Position numbers and translations under genes: made by a program
Shown here: positions 17,091 to 25,001 of the stretch, piece by piece
Layout of the letters: each line of letters starts with the position of its first letter
Numbering within the stretch: position 1 is the first letter of the stretch
Source of the DNA: Chryseobacterium shigense
GTDB lineage: Bacteria; Bacteroidota; Bacteroidia; Flavobacteriales; Weeksellaceae
Length of the DNA: 64,000 nucleotides
Assembly (NCBI RefSeq): GCF_014207845.1
Contig: NZ_JACHLC010000001.1
Span: forward strand, 124,001 to 188,000
Direction of reading: 5' to 3'
Notes under the pieces: generated by a model
Seen by the model: only the letters and a program-made list of their open reading frames with translations
What the model was told of the DNA's origin: nothing
Database searches by the model: none

Positions 17091-17522
17091 ATGAGAAAAC
17101 TATTTGCTATATTGTGTGTATTGGGATTACTTGCCGGAATGGCCTATCTTTTTTTATTTAAGAATGGTAATGTAAATTTTTTTGATCAGGGAGTAGAATA
17201 TTATAACCAAAAAAAATACAATGAGGCTCTGTTTTATTTTGAGAAAGCTGAACAATTAGATAATGTTGATGCATTAAAATATTCAGGGACAATATATTTA
17301 GAGACCAATGACCCTCAAAAAGCTGTTTCTAAATTTGAGAAATATATCAGTAAAATAGGTTTAAATAATAAGGACTCAAAATTTGCCTTAAATGATTTAG
17401 GCGTTGCTTATTTTAAACTCAATGATATAGAAAATGCTAAAAAATATTGGAAAAAAGCAGTGGAATTGGGAAATGAAACAAGTTTGAGTAATTTAAAAGA
17501 ATTGGAAACTAAACTGAAATAG
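17091..17522 (+). CDS. Membrane-anchored TPR protein, candidate immunity protein
   Basis: 143 residues with an N-terminal signal anchor (LFAILCVLGLLAGMAYLFLF, about 4-23) followed by three TPR-like helical repeats (for example FFDQGVEYYNQKKYNEALFYFEKA, and ALNDLGVAYFKLNDIENAKKYWKKA). TPR folds bind proteins, and a periplasm-facing anchored TPR protein downstream of a suspected membrane-active effector could be its immunity factor. It is separated from the PAAR-like gene by 97 bases, has the same AT-rich composition, and ends in a clear terminator. Function unproven. Confidence 0.55.
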   Translation: MRKLFAILCVLGLLAGMAYLFLFKNGNVNFFDQGVEYYNQKKYNEALFYFEKAEQLDNVDALKYSGTIYLETNDPQKAVSKFEKYISKIGLNNKDSKFALNDLGVAYFKLNDIENAKKYWKKAVELGNETSLSNLKELETKLK

Positions 17523-17556
17523 CTGAGGTGATCTCTCATATTCTTCAATACAAATA

Positions 17557-17583
17557 AAAAAGACCTTAAGAGGTCTTTTTTTA
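17557..17583 (+). terminator. Terminator of the vgrG-cargo operon
   Basis: AAAGACCT (17559-17566) pairs with AGGTCTTT (17571-17578) around a TAAG loop, with a T run. Confidence 0.85.
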
Positions 17584-17689
17584 TGCAGATATTTCCCATA
17601 ATAGTGTGAAAATATATTGATTTTTAACCTGTAAAACCTCTTAAATATCTTTTAAAACAGGTGTTTTCTGCATTATGTTAAATCAAAAG

Positions 17690-17782
17690 TCGTAGAATTA
17701 CTACATCAAATCGTAGAATTACTACAATATTTCAGATTTGCATTCAAAAACTTTTTCTTTACCAGTATCGGGTATATCTTTG
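17690..17782 (+). promoter_or_regulatory. Promoter and paired operator boxes of the second hcp
   Basis: TCGTAGAATTACTACA starts at 17690 and again at 17711, with the same 21-base spacing as before hcp copy 1. The -7 box TATCTTTG is at 17775-17782, 52 bases before the start codon. The 14-bp palindrome of copy 1 is not conserved here. The whole gap 17523-17834 holds only the terminator and this regulatory region. Confidence 0.65.
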
Positions 17783-17834
17783 CTCTGTAATCAATCACTA
17801 TTCACATAATATATAACATTTTAAATCACCAATC

Positions 17835-18245
17835 ATGGCAGCAAATTCAAGAGGAATCTTAAAATTCAACGGAGGAGAAGATCAGAAACTATTAAAGCTT
17901 AACTACAGCGTATCAAGATCTACAGACGTTTCAGGACGTGTGGCTTCAGATCCTTCCAACGCCCTTATCAAAGTTACCGTAGAAGCAACTGAAAAATCTG
18001 ATATCCTGGAAAGTTTATTGAACGGAAAATATAAGCCTACAACAGGAGAAGTTACATTCAATAAATCTCACGAAGAAGGTACATTAACTACTTTGAAGTG
18101 GGAAAACGGATATGTGATCCAACACGAAGTGGATTTCGATGCCATAGACAGCAACAGTATGCTGATCAGCTTCGTAATAAGCGCAGAAGTTATCACTCTT
18201 GGTAACTCTGAGTACCGCGGAATGTGGCCTTCATCAGGTCATTAA
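17835..18245 (+). CDS. tssD: T6SS tube protein Hcp/TssD (copy 2)
   Basis: 136 residues, identical to the copy at 11100-11510 except for Ser106 in place of Glu106. DNA identity is near complete, with a few silent changes. The same doubled operator box lies upstream and an independent terminator downstream. The two copies enclose vgrG and its cargo as direct repeats about 6.7 kb apart, which implies recent duplication or ongoing gene conversion. High Hcp dosage fits the need for many tube subunits per shot. Confidence 0.92.
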   Translation: MAANSRGILKFNGGEDQKLLKLNYSVSRSTDVSGRVASDPSNALIKVTVEATEKSDILESLLNGKYKPTTGEVTFNKSHEEGTLTTLKWENGYVIQHEVDFDAIDSNSMLISFVISAEVITLGNSEYRGMWPSSGH

Positions 18246-18280
18246 GAAGACCCAAGTCTTTTATTAAAAAAATAACATCA

Positions 18281-18313
18281 AACAGAATGGCAGGAATGCT
18301 GTTCTGTTTTTTT
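18281..18313 (+). terminator. Terminator after hcp copy 2
   Basis: AACAGAA (18281-18287) pairs with TTCTGTT (18302-18308), with inner GCA/TGC pairing, then a T run. Confidence 0.75.
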
Positions 18314-18403
18314 ATGATCTTTATCGAAACTTTTAGAAAGCATATCCCAAACTTACAGCATATAATTCATCATTTATAACTCAAAAAAATATTCCTATTT
18401 TCT

Positions 18404-18411
18404 TATATTTG
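18404..18411 (+). promoter_or_regulatory. -7 box before polA
   Basis: TATATTTG matches the Bacteroidota -7 consensus. It overlaps the TTG at 18409, which argues that translation starts at the ATG at 18427 after a short leader. Confidence 0.5.
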
Positions 18412-18426
18412 TTCATTATAGATTAT

Positions 18427-21261
18427 ATGGACGCAACACAAGATAAAAGACTCTTTCTCATCGATGCCTATGCGATGATATTCAGAGGATATTACGCATT
18501 GATCAGGAATCCCAGGTTAACAAGCAAAGGTTTGGATACTTCTGCTGTTTTCGGGTTTACCAATTCCCTGATCGAACTGATCAGAAGAGAAAAACCAACC
18601 CATCTGGCAGTTGTTTTTGATGTAGGGCAGGCAAGCGTAAGAACTGATGATTATTCAGACTACAAAGCCAACAGAAGCGAAACTCCGGAAGCCATTAAAA
18701 TAGCAGTTCCATATATTCACAGGATTTTGGAGGCAATGCATATCCCGATTTTAGGAGTAGAAGGTTATGAAGCGGATGATGTGATAGGAACCATTGCCTG
18801 TAAAGCAGAAAAAGAAGGATATACCACTTTTATGGTAACGCCTGATAAAGATTTTGCCCAGCTGGTTACCGATAAGATTAAAATATATAAACCCGGTTTA
18901 AAAGGAGGTGATATAGAAATTCTGGGAGTAGAAGAAGTAAAGGCCAAATACGAAATAGAAGATCCAAAACAGGTTATTGATTTCCTTGCCATGATGGGAG
19001 ATGCGGTAGATAATATTCCCGGATTGGAAGGCGTAGGAGAGAAGACAGCCATGAAATTCCTTAAAGAATACGGAAATATAGAAACCTTGTTGGCCAACAC
19101 AGATAAACTGAAAGGTAAACTGAAAGAAAAAGTGGAAGCTTCTGCAGAAAGAGGAATCTTATCCAAAAAACTGGCAACCATCATCTGTGATGCACCGATA
19201 GAATTCCACCAGGAACAATATGATCTTGATACACCGGACTTTGAAAAGGTAAAAGAAGTTTTTGATGAAATTGAATTCAGAAGACTGTATGAAAACCTTT
19301 ACCGTGCATTTGCTCCTGCATCTGTAGAAACTGTCGTGGTAAATGAAGTTGAGGTTAAACAGGCACCGGAAGGCACCCCGGTAAAAGGACAGGTAATGCA
19401 GCTGGATCTGTTTGCCAATTTTGAAGAACTGGAGCAGGCGACTTCCACCAAAAGCTCTATTGAGCAGAATGACCATCTCTACCAGTTTGTCAACAATCCG
19501 AAAGCACAGAAAATATTGGTGGATAATTTGTTAAAGCAGCAAGCAGTCTGCTTTGATACGGAAACCACTTCCCTGAATGAGCTGGAAGCAGAACTTGTAG
19601 GAATGAGTTTTTCCTATAAAAAAGGTCTTGCTTACTACATCCCTTTATCAGAGGATAGAGGTGAAGTACTTCAGACGCTGGAAATTTTCAGGCCATTCTT
19701 CGAAAAAGAAGATTTGTTGAAAATCGCCCACAACTTAAAATTCGATTATAAAATATTAAAACAGTACGATATTACGGTAAAAGGTGCCATGTTCGATACC
19801 ATGATTGCCCATTATCTGCTGAACCCGGACGGAAGACACGGCATGGACTATCTTTCCGAAGTTTACCTCAATTATAAACCGGTTTCCATTGAGACCATTA
19901 TCGGGAAAAAAGGAAAAAATCAGGGAACTTTCAGAGATGCGGACCTGAGAACACAGACCGATTACGCAGCGGAAGATGCTGATGTAACTTTCCAGTTATA
20001 CGAATTGTTTGCTCCACAATTGAAAAAGGAGAACCTCGAAGAACTTTTCTTTAAGATAGAAATGCCCCTTATGCAGGTTTTGGCTAAGATGGAACTGGCC
20101 GGAATTTCACTCGATGAAAAATGGCTCGCGCAGGAAAGCATTGATCTTGAAAATGATCTTAGACAGCTGGAGACCAAAATTTTTGAACTTTCAGGAGAAG
20201 AATTCAACATGAATTCACCAAAACAGCTTGGAGAAATTCTCTTTGAAAAAATGCAGCTGGACCCTAAAGCAAAAAAGACAAAAACCGGACAGTATGCCAC
20301 TTCTGAAGACGTTCTTCAAAAACTGGGCTCAAAACATGAGATCATCAAGCATATCCTGGAATACAGAACCTATCAGAAATTGAAGTCTACCTATGTAGAT
20401 GCCCTGCCTTCGCAGATCGACAAACAGGACAGCAGGGTACATACCAATTTCTCCCAGACTACAGCCGCTACAGGCCGTCTGGCAAGTGTAAATCCTAACC
20501 TTCAGAATATTCCGATCAGAACACTGCGGGGACAGCAGATCAGAGGAGCTTTTGTGTCAGGAGAAGGAAAAAAAATTATCTCTGCCGATTATTCCCAGAT
20601 AGAACTTCGCCTGATTGCCGAAATTTCAGGAGAAGAAAATATGATCAAGGCTTTCCAGGATGGAGAAGATATTCACGCATCAACAGCGGCAAAACTGTTT
20701 AAAATTCCTTTGGAGGAAGTTTCCAAAACCCAGAGAAGCCAGGCTAAAACCGTAAATTTCGGAATTATTTATGGGCAGGGAGCTTTTGCACTGGCAGAAC
20801 AGACCGGGCTTTCAAGAACAGAAGCTAAACAGATGATTGAGGCTTACTTTGAAACCTATCCAAAATTAAAGGAATATATGGCAGAGCAGGTAAGCAAAGC
20901 CCGCCAGATAGGATATGTGGAAACGATATTAGGAAGAAAACGCCATTTAAAAGATATCAATTCCAATAATTTTGTGGTACGGGGCCATGCGGAGAGAAAT
21001 GCCGTAAATGCACCGGTCCAGGGAAGTGCGGCAGATGTGGTAAAGCTGGCCATGATTAAGATAGATAAAGAGCTTAAAGAGCAGCAGCTGCAAACTAAAA
21101 TGCTTCTTCAGGTACATGACGAACTTATATTTGAAGCACCGATAGAGGAAATTGAAGCCGCTTCAAAATTAATCAAAACCGAGATGGAAAGTGCTTTAAA
21201 AACACAGGTGCCTTTACTGGTAGAAGTGGGAGTTGGTAATAACTGGCTGGAAGCACATTAA
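18427..21261 (+). CDS. polA: DNA polymerase I
   Basis: 944 residues from the ATG at 18427 (MDATQDKRLFLIDAYAM). Domains in order: 5-prime nuclease (about 1-290, with EGYEADDVIGT and the helix-hairpin-helix near PGLEGVGEKTA); 3-prime to 5-prime exonuclease (about 345-525, FDTETTSLN keeps the DxE pair, so proofreading is probably active); polymerase domain (about 560-944) with motif A SADYSQIELR, motif B QRSQAKTVNFGIIYG and motif C LLQVHDELIFE. It fills gaps in repair and removes Okazaki primers. Normal length, no defects seen. Confidence 0.97.
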   Translation: MDATQDKRLFLIDAYAMIFRGYYALIRNPRLTSKGLDTSAVFGFTNSLIELIRREKPTHLAVVFDVGQASVRTDDYSDYKANRSETPEAIKIAVPYIHRILEAMHIPILGVEGYEADDVIGTIACKAEKEGYTTFMVTPDKDFAQLVTDKIKIYKPGLKGGDIEILGVEEVKAKYEIEDPKQVIDFLAMMGDAVDNIPGLEGVGEKTAMKFLKEYGNIETLLANTDKLKGKLKEKVEASAERGILSKKLATIICDAPIEFHQEQYDLDTPDFEKVKEVFDEIEFRRLYENLYRAFAPASVETVVVNEVEVKQAPEGTPVKGQVMQLDLFANFEELEQATSTKSSIEQNDHLYQFVNNPKAQKILVDNLLKQQAVCFDTETTSLNELEAELVGMSFSYKKGLAYYIPLSEDRGEVLQTLEIFRPFFEKEDLLKIAHNLKFDYKILKQYDITVKGAMFDTMIAHYLLNPDGRHGMDYLSEVYLNYKPVSIETIIGKKGKNQGTFRDADLRTQTDYAAEDADVTFQLYELFAPQLKKENLEELFFKIEMPLMQVLAKMELAGISLDEKWLAQESIDLENDLRQLETKIFELSGEEFNMNSPKQLGEILFEKMQLDPKAKKTKTGQYATSEDVLQKLGSKHEIIKHILEYRTYQKLKSTYVDALPSQIDKQDSRVHTNFSQTTAATGRLASVNPNLQNIPIRTLRGQQIRGAFVSGEGKKIISADYSQIELRLIAEISGEENMIKAFQDGEDIHASTAAKLFKIPLEEVSKTQRSQAKTVNFGIIYGQGAFALAEQTGLSRTEAKQMIEAYFETYPKLKEYMAEQVSKARQIGYVETILGRKRHLKDINSNNFVVRGHAERNAVNAPVQGSAADVVKLAMIKIDKELKEQQLQTKMLLQVHDELIFEAPIEEIEAASKLIKTEMESALKTQVPLLVEVGVGNNWLEAH

Positions 21262-21282
21262 TAAACAAAATATGATAAAATC

Positions 21283-21318
21283 AAAAATATGGTGAGCTAA
21301 AAACTCACCATATTTTTT
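21283..21318. terminator. Bidirectional terminator between polA and the SH3-like lipoprotein
   Basis: AAAAATATGGTGAG (21283-21296) pairs with CTCACCATATTTTTT (21304-21318); A and T runs on both sides serve the two converging genes. Confidence 0.85.
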
Positions 21319-21350
21319 TGATTTACTATTATGAAGATTTTATCAGGTGC

Positions 21351-21764
21351 TTATCTTCTTCTGGAAGGAGAACTTCTTGTATGAGGTTTAACGTATGTTC
21401 CGTCTTTTCTGGTATAACCTTTTACATGTACTGACCCTCCTGATCGGTAACTTGAATTATAATTGGATGTAGAGTAGCTTGATGATGTTTTAATGGGAGT
21501 ATAGTTACTGTACGATGTATAACTTGGATTAAATGCCCATCCCGAATAATCATTCCATTTGATTTTTTTATAATTCTTTTTACTGGACTTGGAAGATAGG
21601 TATATGGGTGTATCTTTTGGAATAACCGTTATTACATCAGTGGAATCCTGTGACTTATACATTTTCAGATCTTCAGATAGCAAAACTGTATAATAGTTGG
21701 TGGAGCATGAGATTAATGTTATACACATAATCAATAAAAAGACTGGATTTAGAATACGTTTCAT
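21351..21764 (-). CDS. Small SH3-like lipoprotein of unknown function
   Basis: 137 residues from the ATG at 21764-21762, chosen because it starts a clean lipoprotein signal (MKRILNPVFLLIMCITLISC, lipid-anchored Cys20). An in-frame ATG further upstream would bury that signal. The middle (about 25-75) resembles a bacterial SH3 domain (DLKMYKSQDSTDVITVIPKDTPIYLSSK...WNDYSGWAF). The C-terminus is low-complexity Ser/Tyr followed by a basic tail (VHVKGYTRKDGTYVKPHTRS...RRR) typical of a small family in this phylum. Probably periplasm- or outer-membrane-attached; function unknown. Confidence 0.7.
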   Translation of the reverse strand: MKRILNPVFLLIMCITLISCSTNYYTVLLSEDLKMYKSQDSTDVITVIPKDTPIYLSSKSSKKNYKKIKWNDYSGWAFNPSYTSYSNYTPIKTSSSYSTSNYNSSYRSGGSVHVKGYTRKDGTYVKPHTRSSPSRRR

Positions 21765-21853
21765 AGTTTTGTCGTTTATTTCTTCAAATCTACAGGGTAT
21801 TTTTTTCAGATTGTTATGGGAAACCATAATGAAGACAAGTAATTCAAAAAAAA

Positions 21854-21876
21854 GAAGACTAAAAATTTTAGTCTTC
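21854..21876 (-). terminator. Terminator in the gap 21765-22105
   Basis: GAAGACTAAAA pairs with TTTTAGTCTTC; on the minus strand an eight-T run follows, so it serves the lipoprotein gene ending at 22106. The rest of this 340-base gap is AT-rich; only a 15-codon ORF is visible (see rejected items). Confidence 0.65.
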
Positions 21877-22105
21877 CAAAACTTTCTGCATATGCAGGAA
21901 ATTTTTTGTAATCATTTTTCACCTCATTGATTTTACCTTCGTCTCAGGTTTTTAAGGCCTGTATTTCAAAAGAATGATTATTCATTCAGAATCTATACAA
22001 GTCTAAAGATAAGAAGTTTAAATTTCCTGTGAAATACTACTTTTGTATTAATTTTATGAAAAACATTAATCATTTTACGATTCTTAATGTAAAATACAGG
22101 ACTGT

Positions 22106-22837
22106 TTATTCATCACTTATAGATCCGTATGCCTTCTGAACAATATCATCCGGGGAGATTTTTTCAAATAAATACCTTTCTTTTTTGAGATGTGACGTTT
22201 TAGATTCCGAAGGCATTTCCTCTTCCATTGTATTAATGGTCTCCAGAACGAGTTTTCCCTTCATTGGTTCATAATAGAGCGCAGAATGAGACCCTGCTCC
22301 CATATTATAGGTCTCAATATAGGTAAGAATAAGATTTCCGTTCAGGTACTTAAATGTGCTGAACTGATTCCCATAAGGACCAATATCATATAGGTTAATA
22401 TGCAATTCTCCCTTTTCAATAGAAATATCTTCCGGGTCATGCATTTTATAGCCGGCTTCATTGTATTCATTGGGAAGAACGGTGTCTGATATTTTATCAA
22501 GTCTGTAAGTTTTGTCAGGATTTTTTAACAGGATCATCATTTTCCTGTCGGCCAGTGTATCTTCTTTTTTCCTGATAACAAGGGCAACATCTGTAAGTCC
22601 GTCCAGGTTAAGATCTCCCTCCGCATCATATTGGATTTCATATCCGGCTGGAACCAGATCAGAAGGTTTCTTTCCGGTTTTAAGAGTTAGAGTTTGCTGT
22701 TCCTGAAGATTATTTGCCGTATCTTTTATTGTGATCTTTTCAGAGGTGCTGCTGTTTTTCTGATCTGATCTTTTATCTTTTTTGCAGGCGTAAAAAATCA
22801 GAAGGCACAAAATAAGCAGAGGGATAATTTTTTTCAA
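22106..22837 (-). CDS. Lipoprotein of unknown function with FG-GAP-like motif
   Basis: 243 residues with a lipoprotein signal (MKKIIPLLILCLLIFYAC, Cys18) and a Ser/Lys-rich linker. The folded part (about 55-243) contains YDAEGDLNLDGLTDVALVIRKK, a calcium-loop-like motif of the FG-GAP/VCBS type, found in a group of Bacteroidota proteins that appear as single-domain lipoproteins. There is no catalytic signature. It is transcribed alone toward the terminator near 21860. Role unknown, likely at the cell envelope. Confidence 0.6.
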   Translation of the reverse strand: MKKIIPLLILCLLIFYACKKDKRSDQKNSSTSEKITIKDTANNLQEQQTLTLKTGKKPSDLVPAGYEIQYDAEGDLNLDGLTDVALVIRKKEDTLADRKMMILLKNPDKTYRLDKISDTVLPNEYNEAGYKMHDPEDISIEKGELHINLYDIGPYGNQFSTFKYLNGNLILTYIETYNMGAGSHSALYYEPMKGKLVLETINTMEEEMPSESKTSHLKKERYLFEKISPDDIVQKAYGSISDE

Positions 22838-23011
22838 TGGTTTTATGTTTTTGTAAATTTAAATTTTATTCATGATAATTTAAAGCCTACGTATTATTCT
22901 GATAATAATAAGATTACCGGTAGATTTTAACCGTAACTGTGTTCCGGTTTTTTGAGAAGCTTACCCAAGTTTTCAATAACAGGCTATGTAATATGGTGTA
23001 TCGTTTTGATT

Positions 23012-23572
23012 TTAGTAAGGATAATTCTTTTTAATCACTTCAAGTTTAATACCCAAATCTTTCTTGATCTTCCCGTTCACAGCAGGCCAGCCGGAAAAAT
23101 TATCAAGTGTGAAATCTTTATACACAGCAAGAAGGTCTACAAAATTAGTTTTAAAAAGCCTTAGTCTTTCATGAACCTCGTTCAGGTTTAATTCAATATG
23201 CTCATCAAAGCGGTAGAGAAGGAACTGTTCATCAAAAGTAAGATGTTCTTCGTAGGAAATATGAGTGGCGATATCAGAAACAGTTTTTAAAACCACTTTT
23301 TCATCCTGCAGCATATGATATAGAATTCCCAATACTGCCCTGGAAGTAATTTCCGGATCTGCATCTGTAGAATTTTTAATTAAAATCTGTGTGGTATCAT
23401 GCACATTTGCAGACGTGAACAGCTCAATAAATGCATATTCAGATTCATTCTCACCAGCCAGAACAGAATCTGCCCACCTGGTAACATGATCTCTTTTAAT
23501 CGCACCATAATTCAAAAGGATCATAAAAACCTTCAGCAGATTTTCATGATCCTTTATTGAAGCTCTTTTCAT
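23012..23572 (-). CDS. Cytosolic protein of unknown function, in operon with an Imm22 protein
   Basis: 186 residues, soluble, no signal peptide, predominantly helical and acidic (for example NLLKVFMILLNYGAIKRDHVTRWADSVLAG, then FDEQFLLYRFDEHIELNLNEVHERL). I recognise no family. It starts 6 bases after the stop of the Imm22 gene on the same strand and is therefore probably co-transcribed. Position beside an immunity gene makes a second immunity protein conceivable, but nothing in the sequence proves it. Confidence 0.55.
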   Translation of the reverse strand: MKRASIKDHENLLKVFMILLNYGAIKRDHVTRWADSVLAGENESEYAFIELFTSANVHDTTQILIKNSTDADPEITSRAVLGILYHMLQDEKVVLKTVSDIATHISYEEHLTFDEQFLLYRFDEHIELNLNEVHERLRLFKTNFVDLLAVYKDFTLDNFSGWPAVNGKIKKDLGIKLEVIKKNYPY

Positions 23573-23578
23573 GTAGTG

Positions 23579-23977
23579 CTAAATATTATATTCAATCTCA
23601 CCGATGTAGTATAAAGCATATTCATCATCATTCACGGAAACCGGCTTGGGAATAGCATGCCTGTTCGCAAAAATGATAACATTCACAGGAGTTTCCAGGC
23701 CCAGCTGATTGATCTTCTGTTCGATAACCGGAAGCCATTGGTCTGCATATGAATAATCTGCAAATTTTTCATAAATGCCTAAACTTTCATCCTCAAAACC
23801 GTATTCCATAAAATCATAATCAAACCATTGTATGTTTTGTGATTCGGCAAATTTTGAGATATAAAGGTCCTCATTTTCCTCTTCTGTGTAATATCTTTCG
23901 TCCTCTTCTGCAAAATCATTAAAATCCTTTTCATTTTTAAAATATCCCAGCCAAAAGTGTGAAATCTCTTTCTCCAT
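23579..23977 (-). CDS. Imm22-family (DUF4284) immunity protein, no toxin beside it
   Basis: 132 residues, very acidic, with the recognisable layout of Immunity protein 22: MEKEISHFWLGYFKNEKDF near the start, a central acidic helix (SIYEKF-like LGIYEKFADYSY), and a conserved tail YYIGEIEYNI. Imm22 proteins neutralise toxins of polymorphic secretion systems in the cytosol. No matching toxin lies in the window, so it looks like an orphan immunity gene, perhaps acquired to resist rivals' T6SS or contact toxins. It sits in a minus-strand trio with a YdeI-like gene upstream (26-base gap) and an unknown gene downstream. Confidence 0.65.
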   Translation of the reverse strand: MEKEISHFWLGYFKNEKDFNDFAEEDERYYTEEENEDLYISKFAESQNIQWFDYDFMEYGFEDESLGIYEKFADYSYADQWLPVIEQKINQLGLETPVNVIIFANRHAIPKPVSVNDDEYALYYIGEIEYNI

Positions 23978-24003
23978 AAATTATTTTTTAAGTATATCGT
24001 ATA

Positions 24004-24564
24004 TTATTTTAATCTTCTTGACTGCTCACTCTCATGAATCACCTTTTCCAGTCTTGAAAGCCTTGTTTTTTCCTGTTTTGCACTCATTAACCAGTGAATG
24101 ACTGTTCTTTTATAAGAAGGCGCCTGTTTTTCAAAAAAGCTCCATGCATTTTTATGAGTTTTAAACTGGTTTTCATACACAGGATCAAGAATAATATGTT
24201 CTGCTTCATGTGAATAAATACCTGTTTTTTCTTCTTTTCTTGCCTCAAATGCTTTTTGCCCTTCCGAAGTCATCAGTCCTGCTTTTGTAAGCTCTTCCAC
24301 CTTGTTTATATTGATGATGCTCCATGTGCTGCCCGGTTTTCTTGGGGTAAAGCGGTTGGCATAGCTTTCCGCATCCAAAGACCTTCTTACACCGTCAATC
24401 CACCCGAAGCACAACGCCTGATCCACAGATTCAGACCAGTTCATAGAAGGTTTTCCGGTTCCTTTTTTATAAAAACCCACCAGGATTTCCTTTTCGTTGG
24501 TATGATTTTCTTCCAGCCACTTTCTGAATTCTTCTTTTGTGGCAAAAAAAATAGGTGTTATCAT
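24004..24564 (-). CDS. YdeI/OmdA-family protein
   Basis: 186 residues. The N-terminal half has the family signature WSESVDQALCFGWIDGVRRSLD followed by YANRFTPRKPGSTWS; the C-terminal helical tail (YKRTVIHWLMSAKQEKTRLSRLEKVI) is the OmdA segment. Family members have been linked to peptide or bacteriocin stress resistance in enterobacteria, but the molecular role is unclear. First gene of a minus-strand trio with Imm22 and an unknown protein. Cytosolic, no signal peptide. Confidence 0.8.
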   Translation of the reverse strand: MITPIFFATKEEFRKWLEENHTNEKEILVGFYKKGTGKPSMNWSESVDQALCFGWIDGVRRSLDAESYANRFTPRKPGSTWSIININKVEELTKAGLMTSEGQKAFEARKEEKTGIYSHEAEHIILDPVYENQFKTHKNAWSFFEKQAPSYKRTVIHWLMSAKQEKTRLSRLEKVIHESEQSRRLK

Positions 24565-24726
24565 GAATCCTTATTTATCAGTGAACTTGTTTTAAACTTG
24601 TATTGGTGAACCATTAAAAACATCATGCCTTAAACAGATTTGATATTAAAATGTAATATTACAAAACTTTTCCCTTAAACCGGAATTTTGAACAATATAA
24701 GGGCCTTGTGTCAAAAAATAGTAAAA

Positions 24727-24955
24727 TAACGTGAGTTCGATGTAAATAATTAAAACACAATGAACACAATGTGCTGTTTTTAAATGAATTATGAAAATAA
24801 TTACGCCTGCAAAGGCGCTTCACTCAGCTAAACGAAGTGGCTTTGCGAACGTAAAAAAGTTTTTCTGTCAAAAAATCTTTGCTTTCTTTGCGATTAAATG
24901 TACAAAATACTGATTATTAGTTTTTTAAATTTATTTTTATATCGAACTCACGTTA
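24727..24955. repeat. MITE-like element with 15-bp terminal inverted repeats
   Basis: TAACGTGAGTTCGAT (24727-24741) is perfectly inverted at 24941-24955, enclosing 229 bases with no ORF. Inside is a hairpin with GCAAAG/CTTTGC arms (about 24808-24845) and a segment TTTGCTTTCTTTGCGATTAAA that recurs near 57090. Flanks show further imperfect symmetry. It fills most of the gap 24565-25001 between divergent genes and looks like a non-autonomous mobile or dispersed repeat; no transposase is nearby. Confidence 0.6.
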
Positions 24956-25001
24956 AAATAAACTTTTTTATCGTAATTTTATTAGGATAAAACTCTATAC
25001 A

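Noticed and set aside
18409..18426. TTG start for polA
   Set aside because: It lies inside a -7 promoter box; the ATG at 18427 begins the conserved N-terminus.
21868..21915. 15-codon minus-strand ORF preceded by GAGGTG
   Set aside because: The Shine-Dalgarno-like match is attractive, but the peptide is tiny, its stop lies in a terminator stem, and this phylum rarely uses such sites.
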